Shown in pieces: positions 9,443-19,104 of a stretch of 64,000 nucleotides of DNA. The notes under the pieces were generated by a model that searched no databases, was not told the DNA's origin, and was given only the letters and a program-made list of their open reading frames with translations. Source of the DNA: Sphingomonas mucosissima (lineage in GTDB: Bacteria > Pseudomonadota > Alphaproteobacteria > Sphingomonadales > Sphingomonadaceae); NCBI RefSeq assembly GCF_002197665.1, contig NZ_NBBJ01000003.1, forward strand, positions 124,001 to 188,000, given 5' to 3'. Every line of letters starts with the position of its first letter. Within the stretch, counting starts at the first letter, position 1. Both the position numbers and the translations under genes were made by a program.

Positions 9443-9835
9443 TTACGCCTCGCCGTCGCCCAGATCGCGCGCCACCGTCGGCGAGCGCAGCAATTGATCA
9501 ATATGGCTGCCCTCGTCGAAGCTCTCGTCACCCAGGAACTTGAGCTTGGCGGCATATTTCATCTTCACCCGCCGCGCGACCTCGCGCTGGAGGAAAGCGG
9601 TGTTGGTGCGCAGCGCCTTCAGCACCTTTTCCTCGTCCTTGCCCAGCAGCGGCTTCACGAAGACGGTGGCGTGGCGCAGGTCCGGCGACATACGCACTTC
9701 GGTGATGCTCACCAGGTGCGTCGTCAGCACGTCATCATGCACGTCGCCGCGTTGCAGGATCTCGGACAGAATATGGCGCACCTGTTCGCCAACGCGCAGG
9801 GTGCGGACGGATTTTTCGGGTGCGTCGCCAGTCAT
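9443..9835 (-). CDS. rbfA: 30S ribosome-binding factor A
   Basis: Late 30S assembly factor acting on the 16S 5' region. The 130-residue product starts [20 protein letters not shown] and contains the KH-like core with [21 protein letters not shown] frame extension to 9898 would add 21 residues unlike the family and is rejected. The usual partner infB lies upstream on the same strand, but here 330 bp with a peptide ORF and two hairpins separate them, so rbfA may have its own promoter. Confidence 0.95.
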   Translation of the reverse strand: MTGDAPEKSVRTLRVGEQVRHILSEILQRGDVHDDVLTTHLVSITEVRMSPDLRHATVFVKPLLGKDEEKVLKALRTNTAFLQREVARRVKMKYAAKLKFLGDESFDEGSHIDQLLRSPTVARDLGDGEA

Positions 9836-9907
9836 CTTGAACCAATATCCGCGGTGAAGTATATCGAACAGGTCACGATTGTTGATGGGCTGATGCAATC
9901 AGCTTCC

Positions 9908-9937
9908 TGAGCCCGAGCGCTGGAACGCTCGGGCTCA
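9908..9937. terminator. Strong hairpin, likely terminator
   Basis: Perfect 12-bp stem (9908-9919 with 9926-9937; arm GAGCCCGAGCG), loop CTGGAA, with AAATCGTTTTT on its plus-strand right side. It lies between the small peptide ORF and rbfA. The loop sequence recurs in the hairpins at 9951-9972 and 43090-43123. Confidence 0.65.
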
Positions 9938-9950
9938 AATCGTTTTTGGA

Positions 9951-9972
9951 GCCCGGCGCTGGAACACCGGGC
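9951..9972. terminator. Second hairpin sharing the loop motif
   Basis: GCCCGG (9951-9956) pairs with CCGGGC (9967-9972) around CGCTGGAACA. It begins 13 nt after the previous hairpin. On the minus strand it is the first structure after the small peptide stop codon and is followed by CCAAAAACG, so it may terminate that transcript. Confidence 0.45.
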
Positions 9973-9984
9973 CCCTCACTGGCC

Positions 9985-10086
9985 TTAGCGGCGACCCAGC
10001 TCGATAAGCTTGATCACCAATCCGACGAACGCGACGACAAGCATCGCGACGCCGATAACCAGAGTCACAATTGTTTCAGTTGCTAT
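9985..10086 (-). CDS. Small hydrophobic holin-like / type I toxin-like peptide ORF (start codon uncertain)
   Basis: A 33-codon frame downstream of infB. The residues after the first codon read ATETIVTLVIGVAMLVVAFV, then GLVIKLIELGRR: one transmembrane helix with a basic tail, resembling the putative holin-like toxin (Hol_Tox) and Fst-type peptides known mainly from Firmicutes. GGAGGTGA at 10092-10099 is a near-perfect ribosome binding site, but the codon at the right spacing is ATA (10086-10084); the only in-frame standard upstream codon is a GTG at 10095 inside that site, and GTG at 10068 is far away. It may therefore be inactive, start at ATA, or start at one of the GTGs. A hairpin abuts the binding site. 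Confidence 0.5.
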   Translation of the reverse strand: MATETIVTLVIGVAMLVVAFVGLVIKLIELGRR

Positions 10087-10097
10087 GCAAATCACCT

Positions 10098-10128
10098 CCC
10101 ATCAGGCCGCGAGATGCGACCTGATGGG
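10098..10128 (-). promoter_or_regulatory. Hairpin overlapping the ribosome binding site of the small peptide ORF
   Basis: Perfect 9-bp stem CCCATCAGG (10098-10106) with CCTGATGGG (10120-10128), 13-nt loop. Its inner end on the minus-strand transcript forms the first G residues of GGGAGGTGAT, so the structure could mask the ribosome binding site or act as the infB terminator. No T-run follows, which favours a regulatory or processing role. The role is inferred. Confidence 0.5.
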
Positions 10129-10166
10129 TAGCGTAGCGCATCATTCGAGCGCCCGGTAGCGCAGCC

Positions 10167-13030
<2,864 letters not shown>

Positions 13031-13034
<4 letters not shown>

Positions 13035-13777
13035 TCAAATTCCTCGTGTGTCGTCACGGCCGGTTCGTGCCCGGAAAGATCGGGCGCCGATGCGCCTTGC
13101 GCGGCCGTTGCGCAAGGTGCGGCAATCAGGTCGTCCATCAAAGCTTGGCCTTGAGGGGCTCCTACAGGGTCGGGGCCGATAAAGCGCCGCCAGCGGTCGA
13201 GTGCTTCGCCCAACCTGCCGGCCGCCATGCGGTCGGTGACGCCGATATGTACCACGTTTTCGCGGCCCAGCGCCATCGACAATATGGGGCGTGGTATTGG
13301 CAGAACCAAGCCCCCCAGATCAGAACCTTCACGGTCGGATCCGACACGCCACGCCTGGGCCAGCTTGCGCCGCCCATCTTCGGCCGCATCGGCCGCATGA
13401 TAGAGCGCGTGCAGCTTGCCCGAGCGCGCCGCGTCCGCGATCCGGTCCGATCCGGTGAGCAGCATTCCGCTGCGCGATTCCAGCCCCAGCCGGTCAAGCG
13501 CATGGCGCTCCAGCGCGGACGCGATCAGCTGCGGCAGATCGTCGGGGATGGTGAAATCCCCGGTCTTGAAGGCCCGCGCCAGCCCGCCGCGCAGCTTGCC
13601 CTTGGCCTGCGCCTTGGCCAGCTCGGCCGCATCAACGCCGATCCACGCCCCGCGCCCAGGCGCCTTGGCGCGCACATCGGGCAGCACACGCCCGTCAGGC
13701 GCCAGCACAAGTCGCACAAGGCCGTCCCGCGGCGCTTCTTCGCGCGAAAGGATGCAGGTGCGGGTCGGATCGCTCAT
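13031..13777 (-). CDS. ylxR: YlxR (DUF448) - L7Ae-like fused RNA-binding protein
   Basis: A 248-residue protein with an N-terminal YlxR domain (TCILSREEAPRDGLVRLVL and GRGAWIG) and a second domain from about residue 85 resembling the ribosomal L7Ae/YlxQ fold (GMLLTGSDRIADAARSGKL, LYHAADAAEDG). The fusion of the two RNA-binding domains between nusA and infB is common in alphaproteobacteria. It likely binds RNA in transcription/translation coupling; the exact job is not known. Its stop overlaps the infB start. Confidence 0.9.
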
Positions 13778-13820
13778 GCGCGCGCCTCCAGTTCACCGTC
13801 ACATCGGCGGCCAGTCTCCA

Positions 13821-13847
13821 CGTCACCCCGGCCTTGCGCCGGGGTCC
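13821..13847 (+). repeat. 27-bp asymmetric palindrome, copy 7 (upstream of GIY-YIG gene)
   Basis: Perfect arms ACCCCGGC (13825-13832) and GCCGGGGT (13838-13845), loop CTTGC, flanked by CGTC and CC. Same orientation as the next copy at 13896. (Numbering leaves 6 for the degenerate cluster at 9353-9435.). Confidence 0.75.
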
Positions 13848-13895
13848 AACGCTCCGCACAAACTGCCGCATGGGGGACAGGCAGCCGTGCCTCTT

Positions 13896-13922
13896 CGTCA
13901 TGCCGGCCTTGTGCCGGCATCC
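13896..13922 (+). repeat. 27-bp asymmetric palindrome, copy 8 (upstream of GIY-YIG gene)
   Basis: Perfect arms ATGCCGGC (13900-13907) and GCCGGCAT (13913-13920), loop CTTGT, flanked by CGTC and CC. It ends 22 nt before the ATG of the GIY-YIG gene. Confidence 0.8.
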
Positions 13923-13944
13923 AGCCAGCGGCAGTCTCAACAGC

Positions 13945-14250
13945 ATGAGGGAGCGCCAACCGTGCGTCTACATCCTGGCGAGCGGTAGGTACGGCACCTT
14001 GTATGTCGGCGTGACCTCGAACCTCGCCAGCCGGCTGATGCAGCATCGTGACGGCACCGTCGCCGGCTTCACGAGCCGTTACGGCGTTCTTCGACTCGTC
14101 TGGTATGATGTTGCTGACACAATGGAGTCCGCGATCACCGTCGAGAAACGCATCAAAAAGTGGCCCCGCGACTACAAGTTCAACCTGATCGAACGCGAGA
14201 ACCCCTTCTGGGAAGATCTGGCGACCAGCCTCGGCCTGCCGCCGCTCTAG
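13945..14250 (+). CDS. GIY-YIG nuclease superfamily protein
   Basis: Single-domain nuclease of 101 residues. The family signature appears as VYILASGRYGTLYVGVTSN near the N-terminus, followed by the catalytic-type Arg/His region SRLMQHRDG and the metal-binding Glu in TVEKRIKKW, then the conserved tail PRDYKFNLIERENPFW. This is the small YhbQ/URI-like class. The ATG at 13945 is preceded by AACAGC with no strong ribosome site; longer frames upstream enter palindrome DNA. It lies antisense inside the nusA-ylxR-infB transcription unit and has two palindrome copies on each side, unlike any neighbour. The biological substrate is unknown. Confidence 0.88.
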   Translation: MRERQPCVYILASGRYGTLYVGVTSNLASRLMQHRDGTVAGFTSRYGVLRLVWYDVADTMESAITVEKRIKKWPRDYKFNLIERENPFWEDLATSLGLPPL

Positions 14251-14259
14251 GCCGCCCCC

Positions 14260-14286
14260 CGTCATGCCGGCCAGGTGCCGGCATCC
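14260..14286 (+). repeat. 27-bp asymmetric palindrome, copy 9 (downstream of GIY-YIG gene)
   Basis: Perfect arms ATGCCGGC (14264-14271) and GCCGGCAT (14277-14284), loop CAGGT, starting 10 nt after the GIY-YIG stop. It forms a 96-bp inverted pair with copy 10. Confidence 0.8.
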
Positions 14287-14328
14287 CGGTATCCGCATCT
14301 TCAGCGGCCGGTGAGTCCGCGGACGGCT

Positions 14329-14355
14329 GGATGCCGGCACAAGGCCGGCATGACG
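14329..14355 (-). repeat. 27-bp asymmetric palindrome, copy 10 (inverted)
   Basis: Perfect arms ATGCCGGC (14331-14338) and GCCGGCAT (14344-14351), loop ACAAG, ending in GACG, the mirror orientation of copy 9. The pair 14260-14355 has the same total length (96 bp) as the pair 7305-7400. Confidence 0.8.
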
Positions 14356-14431
14356 ACGGAGACGTGACTCACCAACCCCTGACACACAGTCGGAGCGACC
14401 AACGTCAAGCTGCCTGGGCGAACCTAGCGAA

Positions 14432-14671
14432 TCATTGCGAGGAACCCGCATGCGCGTCTCCCTCGCTTGCCGGCACCTTCGGTGCGTCCCGATCAACGAT
14501 CAGCACGCCGCCGGCGCCGTAATTCTCTGTTGAAACCTCTTCGATCACGATTTGCACCGCGGCCGGGTTCTTGCCCAGCCGCGTGACGAGCGAGGCCGTG
14601 ACATCGGCCACGATCCCCGCCTTCTGCTCCTTGGTCGCGGAGCCCGCCATCCTGATCGATACGAACGGCAT
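14432..14671 (-). CDS. 4-oxalocrotonate tautomerase family protein
   Basis: Small 79-residue protein starting [17 protein letters not shown]; Pro at position 2 becomes the catalytic N-terminal Pro1 after Met removal, and VIEEVSTENYGAGG is the usual C-terminal core. The last 15 or so residues are an extra hydrophilic tail. Its ATG shares one base with the nusA stop (TGATG), so it is cotranslated with nusA. A tautomerase has no known role in transcription elongation, so its place here is odd; function by family only. Confidence 0.85.
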   Translation of the reverse strand: MPFVSIRMAGSATKEQKAGIVADVTASLVTRLGKNPAAVQIVIEEVSTENYGAGGVLIVDRDAPKVPASEGDAHAGSSQ

Positions 14672-16284
14672 CAGGCTTCCGATTCCTCCTCGGCAGCGGC
14701 AGGTGCCGCTTCCTCGTCGGCGAACCAATGCGCGCGCGCCGCCATGATGATCTCGTTGCCCTGCTCCTCGGTCAGGCCATATTGGCCCAGCACGCCACCC
14801 TTGTGCTCGGGGCGCTTGGGCGCGTCCTCGTTGCGGCGGCGCGGCTCGGCACGCTTCTTCTCGATCAGTTCGTCCGTGGCGAGGTCCGCGATGTCGTCCA
14901 GCGTCTTGAGACCGGCCTTGCCCAGCGTCACCAGCATCTCTTCCGTCAGGTGCGGCAGCTCGGCCACCGCATCCTCGACGCCCAGCGCCTGGCGCGCTTC
15001 GCGATTGGCCTGTTCGCGGCGCTCGATCGCCTCGGCGGCGCGGCTCTGCAGTTCCTGCGCGAGATCCTCGTCGAAGCCTTCGATCGCGGCGAGTTCGTCG
15101 AGCTCGACATAGGCCACTTCCTCCAGCTCGGTGAAGCCTTCGGCGACCAGCAGCTGCGCGAGCGTCTCGTCGACGTCGAGCTCGTTCTGGAACGTCTCGG
15201 TGCGGGTGACGAATTCCTGCTGACGCTTCTCCGACGAGTCGGTCTCCGTCATGATGTCGATCGCCTTGGCGGTCAGCTGCGAGGCAAGACGCACGTTCTG
15301 CCCGCGGCGGCCGATAGCAAGCGACAGCATGTCGTCCGGCACGACGACTTCGATCCGCTCCTCTTCCTCGTCGATGATCACGCGGCTGACGTTGGCCGGC
15401 TGCAGCGCGTTGACGACGAAGGTCGCGATATCCGGCGACCAGGGAATGATGTCGATCTTCTCGCCCTGCATCTCCTGCACGACGGCCTGCACGCGGCTGC
15501 CCTTCATGCCGACGCACGCGCCAACGGGGTCGATCGAGGAATCGTGCGAAATAACGCCGATCTTCGCGCGGCTGCCCGGGTCGCGGGCGGCGGCCTTGAT
15601 CTCGATGATGCCGTCGTAAATCTCGGGCACTTCCTGCGCGAACAGCTTCTTCATGAAGTCGGGGTGCGCACGGGAAAGGAAGATCTGCGGCCCGCGGTTC
15701 TCGCGCACCACCTTGAGGATCAGGCTGCGGATACGGTCGTTCACGCGCACCACTTCGCGCGGGATCTGCGCGTCGCGGCGGATCACGCCCTCGGCACGGC
15801 CGAGGTCGACGACGATGTGGCCGAATTCGACGCGCTTGACGACGCCGGTGATGATCTCACCCGCGCGGTCCTTGAACTCCTCATACTGGCGCTCGCGCTC
15901 GGCATCGCGGACCTTCTGGAAGATCGTCTGCTTGGCGGCCTGCGCCTGGATGCGGCCGAATTCGATCGGCGGCAGCGGATCGACCAGGAAGTCGCCAACG
16001 CTGGCGCCCGCCTGAAGCTTCTGCGCGCCCTTCACGTCGACCTGCTTGTAGATGTCGTCGACCTGCTCGACAACTTCCACCACACGCCACAGGCGAAGGT
16101 CGCCGTTGTTCGGGTCCAGCTTCGCGCGGATGTCCATTTCCTGGCCATAGCGCGTGCGCGCCGCACGCTGGATCGCGTCTTCCATCGCCTCGATGACGAT
16201 CGCCTTGTCGATCATCTTCTCGCTGGCGACGCTGTTGGCGATCGCGATCAGTTCCGCGCGGTTCGCGGTGACGCCGGTAGCCAT
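14671..16284 (-). CDS. nusA: Transcription termination/antitermination factor NusA
   Basis: RNA polymerase-associated elongation factor. The 537 residues show the N-terminal NusA domain, an S1 domain ([20 protein letters not shown] at about 135-155), KH domains with [17 protein letters not shown] and [15 protein letters not shown], and C-terminal acidic helix-hairpin-helix repeats ([35 protein letters not shown]). The acidic tail ends in EEESEA. The ATG overlaps the rimP stop by one base (TAATG). Confidence 0.98.
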   Translation of the reverse strand: MATGVTANRAELIAIANSVASEKMIDKAIVIEAMEDAIQRAARTRYGQEMDIRAKLDPNNGDLRLWRVVEVVEQVDDIYKQVDVKGAQKLQAGASVGDFLVDPLPPIEFGRIQAQAAKQTIFQKVRDAERERQYEEFKDRAGEIITGVVKRVEFGHIVVDLGRAEGVIRRDAQIPREVVRVNDRIRSLILKVVRENRGPQIFLSRAHPDFMKKLFAQEVPEIYDGIIEIKAAARDPGSRAKIGVISHDSSIDPVGACVGMKGSRVQAVVQEMQGEKIDIIPWSPDIATFVVNALQPANVSRVIIDEEEERIEVVVPDDMLSLAIGRRGQNVRLASQLTAKAIDIMTETDSSEKRQQEFVTRTETFQNELDVDETLAQLLVAEGFTELEEVAYVELDELAAIEGFDEDLAQELQSRAAEAIERREQANREARQALGVEDAVAELPHLTEEMLVTLGKAGLKTLDDIADLATDELIEKKRAEPRRRNEDAPKRPEHKGGVLGQYGLTEEQGNEIIMAARAHWFADEEAAPAAAEEESEA

Positions 16285-16835
16285 TACTCGGTTTCCTCTG
16301 CTTCGATTTCTTCTTCTTCCGCACCCTCGACCGAGAGCGGGACGGTTGCAGCGATCAATTTGTCGGTCAGCACCAGCTTGGCGTCGACGATGCGTCCAAA
16401 GGGCACATTGGCGACCGTGCCGGTGCGGTTGCGGATGGCGATTTCCTCGCCTTCCACGCCGGCGATCTCGCCACGGAACTGCTTCTGCCCGTCGAGCGGC
16501 GCGTCCAGCGTCAGCTTCGCCTCATGCCCGGTCCAGTCGGTGTAGTCGGAGAGGCGCGTCAGCGGACGGTCGATCCCGGGGCTCGACACCTCGAGTCGGT
16601 ACGCGCCCTCGATCGGGTCACGCCCCTCTTCCTCCAGCTTGTCGAGCACGTCCGAAATGCGGCGCGACAGGTCGGCGCAATCGTCGATCGTCAGCTGCCG
16701 CGTATCCGGCCGCTCGGCCATCACCTGCAGCGTGCGCTCGTCACCCTTGCCGAACAGCGCGACACGCACGAGGTCGAAGCCGAGCGCCTCGGCCTCGGTA
16801 TCGATCAACTGGGTCAGCGCGGTAATATCCGCCAT
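16284..16835 (-). CDS. rimP: Ribosome maturation factor RimP
   Basis: Early 30S assembly factor. The 183-residue product starts MADITALTQLIDTEAEALG and contains the family core LEVSSPGIDRPLTR. The C-terminus is an acidic extension ending EEIEAEETE. An upstream extension of 39 residues to 16952 is rejected as unlike the family. It is the first gene of the nusA unit; the 260-bp spacer upstream to 17096 must hold its promoter, but I see no clear consensus. Confidence 0.96.
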   Translation of the reverse strand: MADITALTQLIDTEAEALGFDLVRVALFGKGDERTLQVMAERPDTRQLTIDDCADLSRRISDVLDKLEEEGRDPIEGAYRLEVSSPGIDRPLTRLSDYTDWTGHEAKLTLDAPLDGQKQFRGEIAGVEGEEIAIRNRTGTVANVPFGRIVDAKLVLTDKLIAATVPLSVEGAEEEEIEAEETE

Positions 16836-17042
16836 CGGGGCTCCACATACACACAGGTTTTTGCCGCCGCGGAGCCCTGCCCCGCGACCCCTTGCATCTG
16901 GCGATGTAAGAGAAAGCACGGTTGATATAGAACGAAGCCCGGCGAGACACAATCCCCGCCGCGGCGCCCGCGGATCGAAAGCAGCCGCCCCACCGCCAAG
17001 GCGCGCGTCGCAGCCAAAATCCCGTAAAGATTGTCACGCGTC

Positions 17043-17067
17043 GGAACGGCGCGTCCCCGGTCTCGTT
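17043..17067 (+). promoter_or_regulatory. EcfG-type general stress promoter
   Basis: GGAAC at 17043-17047, a 16-nt spacer, then CGTT at 17064-17067. This matches the alphaproteobacterial general stress sigma factor consensus (GGAAC-N16-17-CGTT). The predicted start would lie about 7 nt further, giving a short leader with AGAAAGGGA before the ATG at 17097. Confidence 0.65.
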
Positions 17068-17096
17068 CTCTTCACGTAACAGAAAGGGACAAGACG

Positions 17097-17240
17097 ATGT
17101 TGTGGACGATTGCAGTTATCCTGGTGATTCTCTGGTTGCTGGGGTTCAGCCTCAACGTCGCGGGCGGCCTGATCCACATCCTGCTGGTGATCGCGCTGAT
17201 CGTCGGGCTGGTGCAGCTGTTCACCGGCCGCCGGGTCTAG
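17097..17240 (+). CDS. Lmo0937-family small membrane protein (DUF5670-like)
   Basis: A 47-residue protein with two hydrophobic helices: MLWTIAVILVILWLLGF, then the break SLNVAGGLIH, then ILLVIALIVGLVQLF and the tail TGRRV. This pattern is the lmo0937-type membrane family, whose members are often stress induced but have no known biochemical role. An EcfG-like promoter lies just upstream and AGAAAGGGA precedes the start. A longer frame start at 17031 overlaps that promoter and is rejected. Confidence 0.85.
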   Translation: MLWTIAVILVILWLLGFSLNVAGGLIHILLVIALIVGLVQLFTGRRV

Positions 17241-17250
17241 CAGGAGCGTA

Positions 17251-17283
17251 GCCGGCGCGGCTGCTCGGTCAGCCGCGCTCGGC
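17251..17283. terminator. Bidirectional hairpin between convergent genes
   Basis: GCCGGCGCGGCTG (17251-17263) pairs with CAGCCGCGCTCGGC (17270-17283) with one bulged base, loop CTCGGT. It lies past the small membrane protein stop and overlaps the last codons of the convergent SRPBCC gene. Confidence 0.5.
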
Positions 17284-17667
17284 CAGCGCCTTCAGCGTCG
17301 CCAGGTCCTTGCGGACCCAGCGGCGATCGCGCGCAAACATCTCGTCATCCATGTCCGGCTGGCGAAACAGCGTCAGCTGCACCTCCGCGCCTTCGCCGTT
17401 GGCGATGATGCGCAGCGGCACGTGCACCGGCGCGCCGCCGTCCGGGATCACGCGATGATCCATCACGCCAAGATCGTTATGGCCTGTGAAAAAGACGCGG
17501 ATTGCGCCATCCGGCCCCTCGCCTACCCACGAGTCGCCATCCGGCCGAAGCGCCATGTCGCTCAGCCCCGAGGCCCAGCGCGGGAAGGCCTCCGGGCGCC
17601 AGAACGCCTCGTAGACTTCCCGCCACGGCCGCGCGATCGTGACCGACAGGACGATCGCCGGAAGCAT
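17269..17667 (-). CDS. SRPBCC family protein
   Basis: A 132-residue START/Bet v1-like protein: LSVTIARPWREVYEAFWRPEAFPRWASG is the typical N-terminal strand-helix of polyketide cyclase-like proteins, and PVHVPLRIIANGEGAEVQLTLF matches later strands. It likely binds a hydrophobic ligand; the ligand is unknown. The ATG at 17667 is preferred over 17679 because the upstream run GGGGGGGG sits at ribosome-site distance. It follows bkdB closely and may be cotranscribed with it. Confidence 0.8.
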   Translation of the reverse strand: MLPAIVLSVTIARPWREVYEAFWRPEAFPRWASGLSDMALRPDGDSWVGEGPDGAIRVFFTGHNDLGVMDHRVIPDGGAPVHVPLRIIANGEGAEVQLTLFRQPDMDDEMFARDRRWVRKDLATLKALAERG

Positions 17668-17680
17668 CACCCCCCCCACA

Positions 17681-19000
17681 TCAATCAGCGAACAGCAGCA
17701 CAGGCGTCTCCAGCAGCTTCTTCACCGCCTGGACGTAGCTTGCCGCATCCCAGCCATCGACCACGCGGTGGTCGCAGCTGATCGACAGATTCATCAGCTT
17801 CGCGCGCACGATGTCGTCGCCCCGGAAAACGGGCCGCTCGACGATCTTGTTCGGCCCGATGATCGCCACTTCGGGCCGGTTGATCACCGGCGTCGTTGCG
17901 ATCCCGCCGAGCGGCCCCAGCGAGGTGACGGTGATCGTGCCGCCGCCCAGCTCCTCCGGCTTCAGCTTCTGCGTCCGCGCGGCTTCCGCCAGCCGCCCGA
18001 TCTCGGCCGCGAGCTGCCAGACATTCTTGTCCTGCGCGTCGCGGATCACCGGCACGGTCAGGCCAGCGTCGGTCTGCGCCGCCATGCCCAGATGCACCCG
18101 GCCCGACCGCGTCACCACGCCCGCCTCATCGTCATAGCGCGCGTTGAGCATCGGGAAGTCAGGAAGCGTGCGGCAGATCGCGACGATCAGGAACGGCAGC
18201 ATGGTCAGCTTCGGCCGCCCGCCGCGGTTCTCGTTCAAATCGCCGCGCATCTCTTCCAGCGCCGTCACGTCGATCTCGTCGACATAGGTGAAATGCGGGA
18301 TGTTGCGCTTCGATGCGGCCATGTTCTCGGCAATACGGCGACGCATCCCGATCACCTTCACCTGCTCGTCCGGCCGCGCCCGGCTTGCATGCGGCGCGTG
18401 ATAGCCCTGCCCACCGGCATAGCGCAGATACGCATCGAGGTCGGCGTGGCGGATACGATCGCCCTCCGACACCTTCACCTGCGAAAGGTCGACCCCCAGG
18501 TCCTTCGCCCGCGCGCGCACCGCAGGGGAGGCAAGGACGGGAGCCGCGGCCGAAGCGCCCTCATCGGCAGCCGGGGTAGCGGCCGGGGCAGGCGCGGGTG
18601 CAACCGGCGCAGGTGCGGGCGCGGCAGGCGCCGGCGCTTCCACCACCTCCTCGACACCCGGATTCTCCGCCTCGAACGCCTCGACCTCGTCCGCGCCGCC
18701 CAGCTTCTGCGCGACATCCGCGGCCGCGCCGACTTGCGGCTCCGCCGCAGCCTCGTCGCCGTCGGTCTCGATCACCACCAGCATCGCGCCGATCGCGATC
18801 TGGTCGCCAACCTCACCCGCCAGCTCGACCACGGTGCCGGAAACCGGCGATTCCATTTCCACCGTCGCCTTGTCGGTCATCATGTCGGCGATATTCTGGT
18901 CTTCCTCGACCCGGTCGCCGACCTGGACGTGCCAGCCGACGATCTCCGCCTCGGCAATGCCTTCGCCGATGTCCGGCAGCTTGAAGGTAAAACGCGCCAT
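17681..19000 (-). CDS. bkdB: Branched-chain 2-oxoacid dehydrogenase E2 (dihydrolipoyl acyltransferase)
   Basis: E2 core of the complex that oxidatively decarboxylates the 2-oxoacids from Leu, Ile and Val. The 439 residues contain one lipoyl domain with the lipoyl Lys44 in MMTDKATVEM, an Ala/Pro-rich linker (about 120-160), a peripheral-subunit-binding domain (SPAVRARAKDLGVDLSQV) and the catalytic acyltransferase domain ending with SISCDHRVVDGWDAA (HxxxDG motif). A frame extension to 19168 runs through a dispersed repeat and is rejected. Specificity for branched-chain substrates is inferred from the E1 subunits. Confidence 0.93.
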   Translation of the reverse strand: MARFTFKLPDIGEGIAEAEIVGWHVQVGDRVEEDQNIADMMTDKATVEMESPVSGTVVELAGEVGDQIAIGAMLVVIETDGDEAAAEPQVGAAADVAQKLGGADEVEAFEAENPGVEEVVEAPAPAAPAPAPVAPAPAPAATPAADEGASAAAPVLASPAVRARAKDLGVDLSQVKVSEGDRIRHADLDAYLRYAGGQGYHAPHASRARPDEQVKVIGMRRRIAENMAASKRNIPHFTYVDEIDVTALEEMRGDLNENRGGRPKLTMLPFLIVAICRTLPDFPMLNARYDDEAGVVTRSGRVHLGMAAQTDAGLTVPVIRDAQDKNVWQLAAEIGRLAEAARTQKLKPEELGGGTITVTSLGPLGGIATTPVINRPEVAIIGPNKIVERPVFRGDDIVRAKLMNLSISCDHRVVDGWDAASYVQAVKKLLETPVLLFAD

Positions 19001-19016
19001 AGCCTGATCCAAATCC

Positions 19017-19086
19017 GTTCGTGTCGAGCGAAGTCGAGACACCGTCTCGAGAAACCCCGCCCCTCGACTTCGCTCGGGACGGACGG
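19017..19086. repeat. Dispersed inverted-repeat element between bkdA2 and bkdB
   Basis: TCGAGCGAAGTCGAG near 19025 and CTCGACTTCGCTCGG near 19064 form an inverted pair. The sequence belongs to the TCGAGC-GAAGTCGA type dispersed in sphingomonads. It fills most of the spacer between the E1 beta stop and the E2 start. Confidence 0.6.
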
Positions 19087-19104
19087 GGCGGGCGGGACTG
19101 GGTG

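Noticed and set aside
9946-10131. A 61-codon plus-strand frame over the small peptide ORF
   Set aside because: Its sequence is hydrophilic and unlike any family; the opposite-strand frame has a helix, a ribosome site and a family resemblance.
13945-14250. Homing endonuclease of an intron or intein
   Set aside because: The nuclease is the small YhbQ-like class, and nusA and ylxR flanking it are intact; no intron or intein boundary is present.
14728-16545. A 605-codon open frame antisense to nusA and rimP
   Set aside because: Shadow of nusA in a high-GC genome; the conserved genes on the minus strand explain the region.
16836-17096. Extended start of rimP up to 16952 and of the small membrane protein at 17031
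   Set aside because: Both extensions lack family residues; the shorter starts have better conservation or ribosome sites and the second extension covers the likely promoter.
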